This document shows, piece after piece, positions 1-8,500 of a stretch of 38,268 nucleotides of DNA (positions within the stretch are counted from its first letter, which is position 1; each line of letters starts with the position of its first letter). Source of the DNA: an uncultured Flavobacteriales bacterium (GTDB lineage: Bacteria; Bacteroidota; Bacteroidia; Palsa-965); the NCBI GenBank assembly GCA_903873905.1, contig CAIQQJ010000112.1, positions 1 to 38,268 on the forward strand. The letters are read 5' to 3'. Both the position numbers and the translations under genes were made by a program. The notes beneath the pieces are model-generated. The model had not been told where the DNA came from. It did not search any database and worked only from the letters and a program-made list of their open reading frames with translations.

Positions 1-56
1 GAATTAATCAGCTCTAAATCGGGAAGGGATGCTTTGTAATTTGTCGTCTTACTCAT
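1..56 (-). CDS. 5' end of an unidentified gene, cut by the window edge
   Basis: An ATG at 54-56 on the minus strand overlaps the end of the DUF4783 gene in an ATGAGTAA arrangement. It opens a frame without stops to the window edge, reading MSKTTNYKASLPDLELIN. This is too short to identify. In Bacteroidota the DUF4783/rlmH pair is often next to nadC or a YihY-family membrane protein, so either is possible, but nothing in these 18 residues decides it. The overlap suggests co-transcription with the DUF4783 gene. Confidence 0.4.
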   Translation of the reverse strand, partial: MSKTTNYKASLPDLELIN

Positions 57-432
57 CGGAAGTTTCGATACGGAATTGTGTCACCGTTGTCGAACCTGCT
101 GCCGTTTTCATGAGGAAGTGAACACGATAATTACCATTTGTTGTTTTCAGCGTTCCGATTGCGAATTGCGATTCATTTTTCGGTTGACTCTTGTGTACAA
201 CTGTGAATTCTTGAACTGGATGTTTGGCGAAAAAATCTTTTAAGATCAATTCAGCCTGCGCTTTACTGTAAATATTTTCTTGTTCGAGAACTTTCAAATC
301 GACATTGTCGGCGAAGTATTTCGAAATCTCCTTTGCATTGCCAGTACGAATTGCATTGGCAACACCATCAACAATATCAACCGATGTGACGAAAGGGGAA
401 AAGAAAAGTAAAAGAGCCAGCACAATTTTCAT
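49..432 (-). CDS. DUF4783 family protein (NTF2-like fold), exported
   Basis: This 127-residue protein starts with a short hydrophobic signal-like segment (about residues 1-17) followed by a single small domain. The pattern 'DGVANAIRTGNAKEISKYFADNVDL', then a segment around 'LKDFFAKHPV', and ending in FRIETSDE matches my recollection of the DUF4783 family, which has an NTF2/SnoaL-like cone fold and is confined to Bacteroidota. No biochemical function is established for the family. It lies divergently from rlmH, a conserved arrangement in the phylum, and probably shares a transcript with the truncated gene to its left. A TAGATTTG box at 511-518 may be its promoter. Family assignment is by eye, from pattern and context. 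Confidence 0.75.
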   Translation of the reverse strand: MKIVLALLLFFSPFVTSVDIVDGVANAIRTGNAKEISKYFADNVDLKVLEQENIYSKAQAELILKDFFAKHPVQEFTVVHKSQPKNESQFAIGTLKTTNGNYRVHFLMKTAAGSTTVTQFRIETSDE

Positions 433-510
433 GATAATTCGGTCATTTCCTTGTAAAACTGCAACTATCGAGCCAAAATATCGGGTATTTTCGCCCTACG
501 ATGCACCTCA

Positions 511-518
511 CAAATCTA
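511..518 (-). promoter_or_regulatory. Possible -7 box for the DUF4783 gene
   Basis: On the minus strand this reads TAGATTTG, matching the Bacteroidota -7 consensus TAnnTTTG. It lies about 80 bases before the start at 432. No TTG sits at the expected -33 distance, so the call rests on the -7 box alone. Confidence 0.3.
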
Positions 519-556
519 CTATTTTTTCCCAATGAGTTCATTTGATTGACAGAACG

Positions 557-1030
557 ATGAAAATAACACTTTTACTTACAGGCAAAACGGAAGAAGGTTG
601 GACAAAATCTGGTTTCGAGCAATATCTGAAACGCTTAGAGCATTATTGTACATTGGACGTTATTGAGATTCCCGCTTTGAAACAAGCAGGAAAAATTACA
701 CCGGCAGAACAAAATAAAGCGGAAGGAGAATTACAGCTGGCTAAAATTGCTACTTCTGACCGCTTGATACTGCTTGATGATAGAGGAAAGGGGTTTTCAT
801 CGCCGGGTTTAGCTGCATGGATAGAAAAACAGCAGGTGGCGGGACATAAAAGAGTGGTATTTTTGATTGGAGGACCTTTTGGATTTTCTGAAAAAATTTA
901 TGAGCGTGCAAATGAAAAAATTTCACTTTCACAATTGACTTTTTCACATCAAATGGTTCGGATTATTCTGGCAGAACAATTGTATCGTGCATTTTCAATT
1001 ATTCGTGGCGAAAAATATCACCATGCCTAA
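557..1030 (+). CDS. rlmH: RlmH, 23S rRNA (pseudouridine1915-N3)-methyltransferase
   Basis: RlmH is a SPOUT-class enzyme that methylates pseudouridine 1915 in helix 69 of 23S rRNA using S-adenosylmethionine, acting on assembled 70S ribosomes as a homodimer. The protein is 157 residues, close to the 155 of the E. coli enzyme. Visible signatures are LLDDRGKGFSS (72-82), the SAM-binding loop IGGPFGF (104-110), and the C-terminal knot region HQMVRIILAEQLYRAFSI followed by RGEKYHH. I chose the ATG at 557 because it gives the standard MKITLLLTGK start; a TTG five codons upstream adds residues not typical of the family. The next gene begins three bases after the stop, so the two are probably co-transcribed. 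Confidence 0.95.
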   Translation: MKITLLLTGKTEEGWTKSGFEQYLKRLEHYCTLDVIEIPALKQAGKITPAEQNKAEGELQLAKIATSDRLILLDDRGKGFSSPGLAAWIEKQQVAGHKRVVFLIGGPFGFSEKIYERANEKISLSQLTFSHQMVRIILAEQLYRAFSIIRGEKYHHA

Positions 1031-1033
1031 CTT

Positions 1034-2413
1034 ATGTTTGAACTAGAGAATCTTGCTTACATCAAACAGATTTATCCATTCGAGTGGGTGATGTTGGGGA
1101 TATATATGCTGGTGATAATGGGTGTTTCTTTTTACATTCAAATCACACATATCAAAAGGGATCGAATTTATCGCTATTACACAAGTGCGGTTTTTGCGAA
1201 AGTTATCAGTGCGGTGGCATTTTGCCTGATTTACATTTATTATTACAAAGGTGGAGATACGGTTTCCTATTTTGAAACTTCACGCGCTTTATTGAATTTG
1301 GGAATGAAAAACCCAGGAAATTTTCTGAAAGAAATTGTTCAAACACCTTCTGTTCCAAATTATTTTCTTTTCGATCGAGTTACAGGTTATCCTTGGTCTT
1401 ATATGTTTTATGATCACCAAACTTGGTTTGTTGCAAAATTATTGACTCCAATTTTAGTTATCTCTTTCAAAAGTTATCTGGTTTCAACTGTAATGCTTTC
1501 TTGGCTTTCATTTATCGGAACATGGAAACTTTTTAAATTGCTAGTGCGCTATTATCCAAACCTGGAAGGTAGAATGGCTTTTTGTATGCTTTTTGTTCCT
1601 TCCGTTCTTTTCTGGGGATCTGGAATTTTAAAAGACACAATTACATTTGCTGCTGTTTGTTGGATTATTATTGGAATTGATGGCGTATTCATTTCCAAAA
1701 TAAAACGATTGAGAAATTTATTTATTCTTATCCTGTCCACTTGGGTTTTACTGTCAATCAAACCATATATCCTCATTTCACTTTTACCAGGAGCATTTGT
1801 TTGGATTCTTTATAATAGAATTTCAAAGGCCCGTTCGAAATTTCTGAAATATTCCGCAATTCCATTAATTTATCTTTCATCATTTTTGATTGTTTATATA
1901 ATGCTTTCTGCTTTTGGTGATCGCCTTGGGAAATTTTCCGTACCAAAAATGCTAGTGACAGCATCCATAACTCAAAAGGATTTGAAGCAAGATTATTACC
2001 ACGGAAGTTCTTTTGATATCGGTGATTATGATCCGACCATTACAGGTATGCTTAGTAAGGTTCCTTCTGCGATAACAGTAGGTTTGTTTCGCCCTTTTTT
2101 GTGGGAAGCAAGGAACCCTGTTATGATTGCTTCAGGATTAGAAAATTTTTCTTTTTTGTTACTTGCAATTGGAGTTGTTGTAGGATTCTTTTTTAAGATG
2201 AAGAAGTTTTTTAAAATAATTCTTGAAAACCCATTTCTGATTTTTCTATTATCTTACACTATATTCTTTTCCTTATTGGTGGGTTTGTCAACGTCCAATT
2301 TTGGAGCGTTGGTTCGCTTCAAGATTCCATTCTTGCCCTTTTTCGTATGCGCTCTTGTACTGATGAACTACTTTTTGTGGTCCAGGAAATACAATGGCAA
2401 AAGCAGTACTTAG
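1034..2413 (+). CDS. Multi-pass membrane protein of unknown function, glycan-cluster type
   Basis: The 459-residue protein has around ten hydrophobic segments spread over its length and no signal peptide. Recognisable elements are GGDTVSYFETS near residue 75, FDRVTGYPWSYMFYDHQTWF in the first large loop, WGSGILKDTITF near 195 and a long soluble loop at about 310-345. Large membrane proteins of this shape occur beside Bacteroidota polysaccharide loci and are candidates for lipid-linked-sugar glycosyltransferases (GT-C like) or polymerases, but I cannot assign a family. It follows rlmH by three bases. It converges on the glycan operon with a 4-base overlap of the two stop ends, so it is transcribed separately from that operon despite a plausible shared role. 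Confidence 0.8.
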   Translation: MFELENLAYIKQIYPFEWVMLGIYMLVIMGVSFYIQITHIKRDRIYRYYTSAVFAKVISAVAFCLIYIYYYKGGDTVSYFETSRALLNLGMKNPGNFLKEIVQTPSVPNYFLFDRVTGYPWSYMFYDHQTWFVAKLLTPILVISFKSYLVSTVMLSWLSFIGTWKLFKLLVRYYPNLEGRMAFCMLFVPSVLFWGSGILKDTITFAAVCWIIIGIDGVFISKIKRLRNLFILILSTWVLLSIKPYILISLLPGAFVWILYNRISKARSKFLKYSAIPLIYLSSFLIVYIMLSAFGDRLGKFSVPKMLVTASITQKDLKQDYYHGSSFDIGDYDPTITGMLSKVPSAITVGLFRPFLWEARNPVMIASGLENFSFLLLAIGVVVGFFFKMKKFFKIILENPFLIFLLSYTIFFSLLVGLSTSNFGALVRFKIPFLPFFVCALVLMNYFLWSRKYNGKSST

Positions 2414-3267
2414 GATTTTATAAAGAATCCTTTGAGTGTATCTCCTAAACGGAAAGTATTCAGAATTCCATTGATGATTTGTTTTGCAAATTGAAGTAGT
2501 TTTTTTTCTTCAATTGCAATTCTCAAGGTTTCATCCGTATTTCCAATATGCTCAGCATTGCCTCCCGATAACTTGAATCGTTGCATGTTGAAACCAGTGG
2601 TTTTGAAAGAAATTTTTGAAAATCCTGCATCGTTTAGGATTTTTGAAATTGTAGGCTTTGTGTAATAGAGCAAATGTTCCGGATATTCGATCACATTCCA
2701 TTTCCCACCAAGAACCCTCCTGCTCATTGAGTTGAAATTAGGAGTTGTAAAATAAAACAACCCTTTATTTCGTAGGAGTTCATTTATTTTTGACAAATGT
2801 TCTCTTCCGTCATTAATGTGTTCTAGCACTTCAAAAGAAGTTATGACATCAAACTGGTCTGCTACATAATTCTGAATCGATCCTTGATGAATTTGAATTC
2901 CTTTTTCCCTGCAAACGTTTACCGCTTCATTCGTGTATTCTGTTCCAAAAACTTCCCAGCCCTTTCGTTTTGCTACAGCGAGGAAATGACCATCTCCACA
3001 ACCAATATCCAGAATGCGGTTTAGTTTTCTGTAGGGTTCAAACTGATCAAGCAATTCTTCATATCGCTTAATGGTGATTGGCGAAATGGAATTATCCCGT
3101 GTGTATTTTGCATAATGTAGTTGCAGTTCTGCCTCAGTGGGGATTCTTTTTCCAAATACCAAACCACAAGAAGAACATTTTACAAGATAAGCATGATCAT
3201 ATTCTTTTCCGAGAGAGTGGAATTCAGATGAACCGCACAGAAGACAAGCCTTGTGAAAATTTTCCAT
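2410..3267 (-). CDS. Zinc-ribbon class I SAM-dependent methyltransferase
   Basis: The protein is 285 residues. An N-terminal zinc ribbon is formed by C8-x2-C11 and C31-x2-C34. A Rossmann methyltransferase domain follows, with motif I RILDIGCGDGHFL at about 84-96, an acidic residue at the end of strand 2 (VFGTEYT), and FDVITSFEVLEHI near 140. The ribbon-plus-methyltransferase layout is common among sugar methyltransferases in LPS and O-antigen clusters (Methyltransf_23 type). The acceptor is unknown. It is the last gene of the operon, five bases after galE, and its stop overlaps that of the convergent membrane-protein gene by four bases. Confidence 0.88.
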   Translation of the reverse strand: MENFHKACLLCGSSEFHSLGKEYDHAYLVKCSSCGLVFGKRIPTEAELQLHYAKYTRDNSISPITIKRYEELLDQFEPYRKLNRILDIGCGDGHFLAVAKRKGWEVFGTEYTNEAVNVCREKGIQIHQGSIQNYVADQFDVITSFEVLEHINDGREHLSKINELLRNKGLFYFTTPNFNSMSRRVLGGKWNVIEYPEHLLYYTKPTISKILNDAGFSKISFKTTGFNMQRFKLSGGNAEHIGNTDETLRIAIEEKKLLQFAKQIINGILNTFRLGDTLKGFFIKS

Positions 3268-3272
3268 TTCAA

Positions 3273-4304
3273 TTATTTGCTAGCTAAATGCAATTCCCAT
3301 TTCCACGCCGAAGCCATCATTTCATCGAGCGTACGTTTTGCCTTCCATCCCAATACGCTTTCGGCTTTTGAACTGTTGGAATAAATTGATTCCACATCAC
3401 CAGCCCGCCTTTCAATGATTTCGTAATTCAATTTTTGTCCGCTGATTTTTTCAAAAGCCTTGATTGCTTCCAAAACGGTTACACCTTTATCGCTGCCCAA
3501 ATTAAAAATACTGAATGTTTCATTGCTGGAATTCGAAATCAAAAGATTCAAAGCCTTTACGTGTGCCTCAGCGATATCGCAAACATGAATGTAATCACGA
3601 ACGCACGTTCCGTCACGTGTGGGGTAATCGCCGCCGAAAACTTGCATCTTTTGAATTTTCCCAATTGCAGTTTGTGTTATGACTGGAACAAGATTACTTG
3701 GCCTTTGATTCGGAAGTTCTCCCAGTCTTCCTGATTCATGTGCGCCAACTGGATTAAAATATCTCAGTGCGATACCATTTATTCCGATCAAGCTTCTAAG
3801 GGCATCTTCAAGGATTTTTTCACCAATAACTTTCGTAAAAGCATAGGGTGATTCCACTTTTCCAATTGGAGTTTCTTCTGTAACAGGAAGTGAATCAATA
3901 TTTCCATAAACCGAACAGGAAGAAGAGAAAATAATATTTCGTACGCCGTTTTCCGAACCAACATCGAGCAAGTTAATGAGTGAATTGATGTTGTTCTGAT
4001 AATACATCAATGGTTTTGCAACAGATTCAGGAACGGATTTGAAAGCTGCAAAATGTATTATACCAGTTATGCCGGGGTTTTTCAGAAATAAATCTTCCAC
4101 CTGTTTTTTGTCCGACAAGTCCACTTCAAAATGTTCAATATCCTTTCCTGTAATGCTTTTGATTCGCTCATACGTTTTCGGTGACGAGTTGGAATAATTA
4201 TCAGCTGACAAGATTTCATAGCCAGTCATTTCCGATAGAGAAATGATTGTATGTGAGCCAATGTAACCGGCACCACCTGTTACCAGAATTTTCTGTTTAT
4301 TCAT
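3273..4304 (-). CDS. galE: UDP-glucose 4-epimerase GalE
   Basis: This is an extended short-chain dehydrogenase that interconverts UDP-glucose and UDP-galactose, or the N-acetyl forms, using tightly bound NAD+. Its 343 residues match the family length. The NAD-binding motif VTGGAGYIGSH is at 8-18. The catalytic Ser lies in FSSSCSVYG (125-133), and the catalytic pair Y153/K157 is in SPYAFTK. The substrate region LRYFNPVGAHESGRLGE and the C-terminal GTCVRDYIHVCDIAEAH are also typical. The start overlaps the stop of the preceding glycosyltransferase gene in an ATGA (4301-4304). Within this operon it probably supplies UDP-galactose or UDP-GalNAc for glycan assembly. Specificity for acetylated sugars cannot be decided by eye. 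Confidence 0.95.
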   Translation of the reverse strand: MNKQKILVTGGAGYIGSHTIISLSEMTGYEILSADNYSNSSPKTYERIKSITGKDIEHFEVDLSDKKQVEDLFLKNPGITGIIHFAAFKSVPESVAKPLMYYQNNINSLINLLDVGSENGVRNIIFSSSCSVYGNIDSLPVTEETPIGKVESPYAFTKVIGEKILEDALRSLIGINGIALRYFNPVGAHESGRLGELPNQRPSNLVPVITQTAIGKIQKMQVFGGDYPTRDGTCVRDYIHVCDIAEAHVKALNLLISNSSNETFSIFNLGSDKGVTVLEAIKAFEKISGQKLNYEIIERRAGDVESIYSNSSKAESVLGWKAKRTLDEMMASAWKWELHLASK

Positions 4305-5503
4305 TCTCCGTATATTTTTCCATAAACGTTTTCCGCAATAGTAAAATTCCTGTGTTGTACCGCTAATTGATAAATCTCCTCTGACAATTTCCCGTTTTTA
4401 TTTTTATCAAGCAAATTATCCATTTCCTTTACCGCTTTTTCCATTTCAGGAATGGAAAGATTATCAAGAACAACGCCCGTATGTGAATATGCAATAATTT
4501 CGCTGTCTTCCGAAATGTTTTTTGTGATGACAACAGGAAGACCTAGGGCCCAGTATTCTCCATTTTTTATTGGCGTACAATACCTTCTGCTTAAAACGGG
4601 TTTGAATGCTGAGAATGCAAAGTCTCCCAAACCTAGATAATCTTGAATTTCTGCATGTGAAACAAATTCAATTCTGACATTCTCTTTCGGCAATCCTGCA
4701 CCTTCACACAAAGCATAAATTTCCTCATGAGGTGTACTTGTCAGTAATAAAACAGTAAAGCATTCTCCCCAATGATCAAATGCTTTTTTGAAAAATTGAA
4801 AGGCTTCTTTTTTCAAATATAATCCACCAAATTTCCCTGCATAAACACAAACAATTTTACCATCCAGATTTAGTTTTTTCAATAACAAAGTATTCTTTCG
4901 ATGGGATAAATTGAATTGCTTCAAATCAATGCAAGCTGGCTTGGTAAAGAAATTATCTCCTGAATAATTGTATTTGGATTGTGCATATACGTTCATTCCA
5001 GAAACTACACCAATTAAATATTTTGCATGATGTGTTTGTTTTTTTTCAAGTTGGAACAAAGTTCGAAAAGCAATTCCTCCTTTTTTCCAAGTGCCCGATT
5101 CAACCATCGGCTCAGCATGTGGTTCGTAACTATCTAGTATGAGAGGAACACCGGTTTTTTTGGAAAGTAAGTACCCAATTGCACCTGCTGGCGTGCACCA
5201 AGTATGTATGGTGTCGATATTTTTTTCTTGAATGAATTTTTTGAGGAATGAAATATTGTTTCTCCAAGAAAAAATGGCTCTTAACCCAAATGGAATATAG
5301 GCGAATGATATTTTGAAAATTCCTTTTTCGATTTCAATTTCAGAATTTGAAAATGTTTTATTTTCAAGTGTCACAAGATATAGTTTGCTTCCTTCAGGCA
5401 AAATATCACGAATGATGCGCAGGTAGGGGAGTGTGTAAGTTTGCACCAACGCATCCGAGAAACTCCAATAGGTAATGACAAGGATTTTTCTTTCCATTTT
5501 CAA
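4301..5503 (-). CDS. GT4-like (GT-B fold) glycosyltransferase
   Basis: The protein is 400 residues with two Rossmann-like halves. The N-terminal half has TIHTWCTPAGAIGYLLSKKTG followed by VPLILDSYEPHAEPMVE. The C-terminal half begins with KIVCVYAGKFGGLYLKKEAF, a typical start of the nucleotide-sugar-binding domain. It contains KNGEYWALGLPVVITK, which corresponds to the donor-binding 'E-x-x-A-x-G-x-P-V' segment of GT4 enzymes. The family is more divergent than the other GT4 gene at 7379. It overlaps both neighbours by four bases. An alternative ATG two codons downstream is possible. The donor and acceptor sugars are unknown. Confidence 0.85.
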   Translation of the reverse strand: MKMERKILVITYWSFSDALVQTYTLPYLRIIRDILPEGSKLYLVTLENKTFSNSEIEIEKGIFKISFAYIPFGLRAIFSWRNNISFLKKFIQEKNIDTIHTWCTPAGAIGYLLSKKTGVPLILDSYEPHAEPMVESGTWKKGGIAFRTLFQLEKKQTHHAKYLIGVVSGMNVYAQSKYNYSGDNFFTKPACIDLKQFNLSHRKNTLLLKKLNLDGKIVCVYAGKFGGLYLKKEAFQFFKKAFDHWGECFTVLLLTSTPHEEIYALCEGAGLPKENVRIEFVSHAEIQDYLGLGDFAFSAFKPVLSRRYCTPIKNGEYWALGLPVVITKNISEDSEIIAYSHTGVVLDNLSIPEMEKAVKEMDNLLDKNKNGKLSEEIYQLAVQHRNFTIAENVYGKIYGE

Positions 5504-6369
5504 AACACTTTTTTAAGTAATTTGAAAATATTCCGTGGCCGATTGATGATGCTTTTCCACATAAAAAAAAGCGCCCGTTTTTTGTTTTTCCCATTTACCC
5601 ACCAGCTTCCTGCAAGAATTAAATATAAATTGGAAAAGCATTGTCTTTTGAATGTGAATGAACGGAACAAATTGTTTTTTTCTGCTTTTTCAAAAACAGC
5701 AATGTGATCTTTTTCCATCAGCGCAATATTTCTGCTCATGCTATTGGGTAAGATTCGGTAACATACGGTCGCTGCAGCAATGTGTTTCCCTTTGAAATGG
5801 GCAGCAAGTTGTATTGCAAAATCTTGATCCGCAGCAGTGGAAAGTGCGGTGTCAAATCGCAAGCCCGATTCAAAACATTTTTTTTTAGCAATTATATTTC
5901 CTGCAGGAAGAGGAATTGCTGCACCTTCCCACAGAAGAATTTTTTCTAGAATATTTTCATTTACTCCTTTGATGATCGTACCCGAATGTTCCAACTTATC
6001 ATTGCACTCCAATACATCGCTGAAAACAAAATCGAATTCTTTAGAATTGATAAGTTGCTCTAACTTAATTGTTAGGTTGTTCTCTATCATTGTGTCATCT
6101 GCATCAAGGAAGCCAATAAAATCACCTTTCGCTGAATCGATGCCTGTATTTCGAGCAGCACTTACACCTTCATTTTTTTGAGTGATGCATTTGATTCTTG
6201 TATCAGCTGAAAACGCATTGACAGCGGCAATTGTATCATCTGCAGATCCATCATTTACGATAATAAGTTCCCAGTTTTGAAAAATTTGAGTTTGCACAGA
6301 ACGAATCGTATCACCGATGTATTGTGCGGCATTGTATGCAGGAACAATAATGGAAATGAGCGTTTGCAT
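5500..6369 (-). CDS. GT2 family glycosyltransferase (GT-A fold)
   Basis: The protein is 289 residues. The GT2 nucleotide-sugar-binding start is clear: ISIIVPAYNAAQYIGDTI, then WELIIVNDGSADDT. The metal-binding DxD region is GFLDADDTM near residue 92. A later TAADQDFAIQLA segment matches the ED/QD region that carries the catalytic base. The C-terminal part after about 225 is basic and may contact the membrane surface. Its start shares one base with the FkbM stop upstream (TAATG), and its stop overlaps the next gene by four bases. It transfers a sugar to the growing glycan; which sugar is unknown. Confidence 0.92.
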   Translation of the reverse strand: MQTLISIIVPAYNAAQYIGDTIRSVQTQIFQNWELIIVNDGSADDTIAAVNAFSADTRIKCITQKNEGVSAARNTGIDSAKGDFIGFLDADDTMIENNLTIKLEQLINSKEFDFVFSDVLECNDKLEHSGTIIKGVNENILEKILLWEGAAIPLPAGNIIAKKKCFESGLRFDTALSTAADQDFAIQLAAHFKGKHIAAATVCYRILPNSMSRNIALMEKDHIAVFEKAEKNNLFRSFTFKRQCFSNLYLILAGSWWVNGKNKKRALFFMWKSIINRPRNIFKLLKKVF

Positions 6370-7319
6370 TAAAGAATGTTCCGAAGAAGTTCGTTCATGT
6401 TGGAATAGGGAAGATAAATATTTTCTGAACGTTTTGTTGAGAACAGGTAATTCCGATCATCGGGATTATATTCAAGTTGTTCGACACGAATAAGAGCTGT
6501 AGCATTTATGAGATAAAAATAATAACCATGCGCCCGCAATGACGATGCGATTTTCAAGTGAATATCATTTTCAAAATGACCTTTCACTCCTTCAGATTCA
6601 GAAAAAAGCACTTCAGAAATAATGATTGGTTTATCATTTTCAAGAACGTTCTTCATTCCCTCTAGTACTTCACTTTCATGGAATTCGACGTCCATTTTAA
6701 CAAGGTCAACTTTTTTCAGGCTGTTTTCTTTTACATATTTATCGATGGTGATTGATTCAACATTAACCCGAATTGCTTTTTCACCCCAACCTTCTTTTGT
6801 TGAACTGGCATGTACCATACCATTTCCTTCAGGAATGAAAAAAGAAATAATTTCATCCACATTTCCCACCGCACATTGATTCGCTTTGATGTTGATGAAT
6901 CCATTAATACTGATATTTCGTAATAATCGCTTATGGATTTTTACCACCGGTTCGAAACTATGCACGTGCGCTTGCTTGTTGGCAGCTGCACCAATGAGCG
7001 AGAAATACCCAACGTTAGACCCTACATCAATTATTGTGGAGGTGCATTTCGCGATATTATAGAAGAGTTGAATGGTGGGCCCCTCATAACCCATATACCC
7101 TTTCCAATAGGCTTGGGTGGAAACGAAATCGTCTCCTTTGGAATAAATTTTCACTCGTTCTCCTGCAGGTAAATGGAAACTAATGGTCCCATAAACAGGC
7201 CAATGCAAGGAAAAAAAACGGTTAACACGATTGGAAAATGAAACGAAGGATCTTATAAATGATCTAATCGGTATATTGAAAAGTAAAAATGATCTTAATT
7301 TTTTAAGCAATCTTTTCAT
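6369..7319 (-). CDS. FkbM family SAM-dependent methyltransferase (copy 1, 316 aa)
   Basis: FkbM enzymes O-methylate hydroxyl groups of sugars and polyketides. Motif I is TIIDVGSNVGYFSLIGA (95-111), followed by HSFEPV with the acidic SAM-ribose contact. The family hallmark near the C-terminal third is LVKMDVEFHESEVLEGM, then KPIIISEV. This copy has an N-terminal basic and aromatic extension of about 90 residues, longer than the other FkbM proteins in this window. It is separated from the upstream GT4 gene by 59 bases and joins the downstream GT2 gene by a one-base overlap. The target glycan position is not predictable from sequence. Confidence 0.9.
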   Translation of the reverse strand: MKRLLKKLRSFLLFNIPIRSFIRSFVSFSNRVNRFFSLHWPVYGTISFHLPAGERVKIYSKGDDFVSTQAYWKGYMGYEGPTIQLFYNIAKCTSTIIDVGSNVGYFSLIGAAANKQAHVHSFEPVVKIHKRLLRNISINGFINIKANQCAVGNVDEIISFFIPEGNGMVHASSTKEGWGEKAIRVNVESITIDKYVKENSLKKVDLVKMDVEFHESEVLEGMKNVLENDKPIIISEVLFSESEGVKGHFENDIHLKIASSLRAHGYYFYLINATALIRVEQLEYNPDDRNYLFSTKRSENIYLPYSNMNELLRNIL

Positions 7320-7378
7320 GAGCGGAACCCCTGTCTCTATTTCTTTTCGAAATTAAGGAATCTGCCATAATAACTGAT

Positions 7379-8500
7379 TTATTTTTTCAAGTATAATGCC
7401 TCTAATTTTTGCACATGTTGATGGATGGAAAATTCATTACTAACAGTTTCGCGGGCTTTTATGACAAGTTTGTTTCTGAGTTCTTGGTTGGCTATCAGTT
7501 CCTTCATTGCCTGTAGGATGGCTTCACTGTTTTTATAGGGAACGACCAAAGCATGCTCATGATCTTTAATGAAATTGTGTGCAATACCAGAAAGGGTTAC
7601 AATGCTTGGAATTCCTGCGGCCATTGCTTCCACATAGATTTGTCCAAATGCTTCCGCTTTCTCATCGATAGGCACATGGACAAAAACATCGAGGAGTTGG
7701 TAGAGTGAAAAGATATCGCTTTCAAAAGGGATTTCTGTGAAAGAGTTTTTGGGCAAAAAATCAAGATGCTTATGGATTTCAGATTCGTAAGGTCCAGAGG
7801 CATTTGCAAGAAGGAGATGAGCGGAGGGGAAAGTCTTTCTTAATTCCAGGAATGCATCAATTGTATATTCAATTCCTTTCCAATGCATGTATCTTGAAAT
7901 AACTCCAATGACAGGAAATGGTTTACCAGCAGAAAAATATTTTTCCTGAAGATTTTTTTGAGCGGTTGGATTGGGGGCAACAAATTGTTCAAGACGGAAA
8001 CCATGGTGTATGACGCTGATTTTTTTCTCTGGAACATTTTCCATGTTCATGAGAATACCTTTTACCGATTCTGTAATTGCAATAACATCTGTAGCAAGAC
8101 GTGAAGTGAGTTTATCCCATTTGACTGCTTGTGGATAATAATCAAGATTCACCGTTGCATCATGGCGTGTATGTATTCGTTTGGGAATTCGTTTGAGCCA
8201 AGCAGCCATCATTCCCGCAATTCCTGCATCGAATAAATGCGTGTGCACAATGTTGATTTTTTCTTTCTGGAGTATTCGAAAGATTGAAAATATGGTTTTG
8301 ACCATATCGCGTTTACCAGAATAGTGAATTCGGTAAACTGTAAAACCTTTTTTCCTTAAGCTTATTTCAAATTCCGTTTCCTTTGAATGCATGAGAACGT
8401 AAACCTGTTTGAATTTGTCAGGGTTTAGTTCTTCTGCTGTCCATTCGAAAATATTTGCTTTGTGGACGAGAGAAATTATATATGCAATGTTGATTTTCAT
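7379..8500 (-). CDS. GT4 family glycosyltransferase
   Basis: The 373-residue protein has the GT-B layout. The N-terminal acceptor domain carries NIVHTHLFDAGIAGMMAAW and RIHTRHDATVN. The donor domain begins at PVIGVISRYMHWKGIEYTID and ends with the canonical E-x7-E segment EAFGQIYVEAMAAGIPSIVT, which binds the nucleotide sugar in retaining GT4 enzymes. The start at 8500 overlaps the stop of the GT2 gene upstream by four bases (ATGA), so translation is likely coupled. A retaining mechanism is expected from the family; the sugar is unknown. Confidence 0.92.
   Translation of the reverse strand: MKINIAYIISLVHKANIFEWTAEELNPDKFKQVYVLMHSKETEFEISLRKKGFTVYRIHYSGKRDMVKTIFSIFRILQKEKINIVHTHLFDAGIAGMMAAWLKRIPKRIHTRHDATVNLDYYPQAVKWDKLTSRLATDVIAITESVKGILMNMENVPEKKISVIHHGFRLEQFVAPNPTAQKNLQEKYFSAGKPFPVIGVISRYMHWKGIEYTIDAFLELRKTFPSAHLLLANASGPYESEIHKHLDFLPKNSFTEIPFESDIFSLYQLLDVFVHVPIDEKAEAFGQIYVEAMAAGIPSIVTLSGIAHNFIKDHEHALVVPYKNSEAILQAMKELIANQELRNKLVIKARETVSNEFSIHQHVQKLEALYLKK

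Noticed and set aside
542-556. Upstream TTG extension of rlmH by five codons
   Set aside because: The ATG at 557 gives the conserved MKITLLLTGK start and the normal family length.
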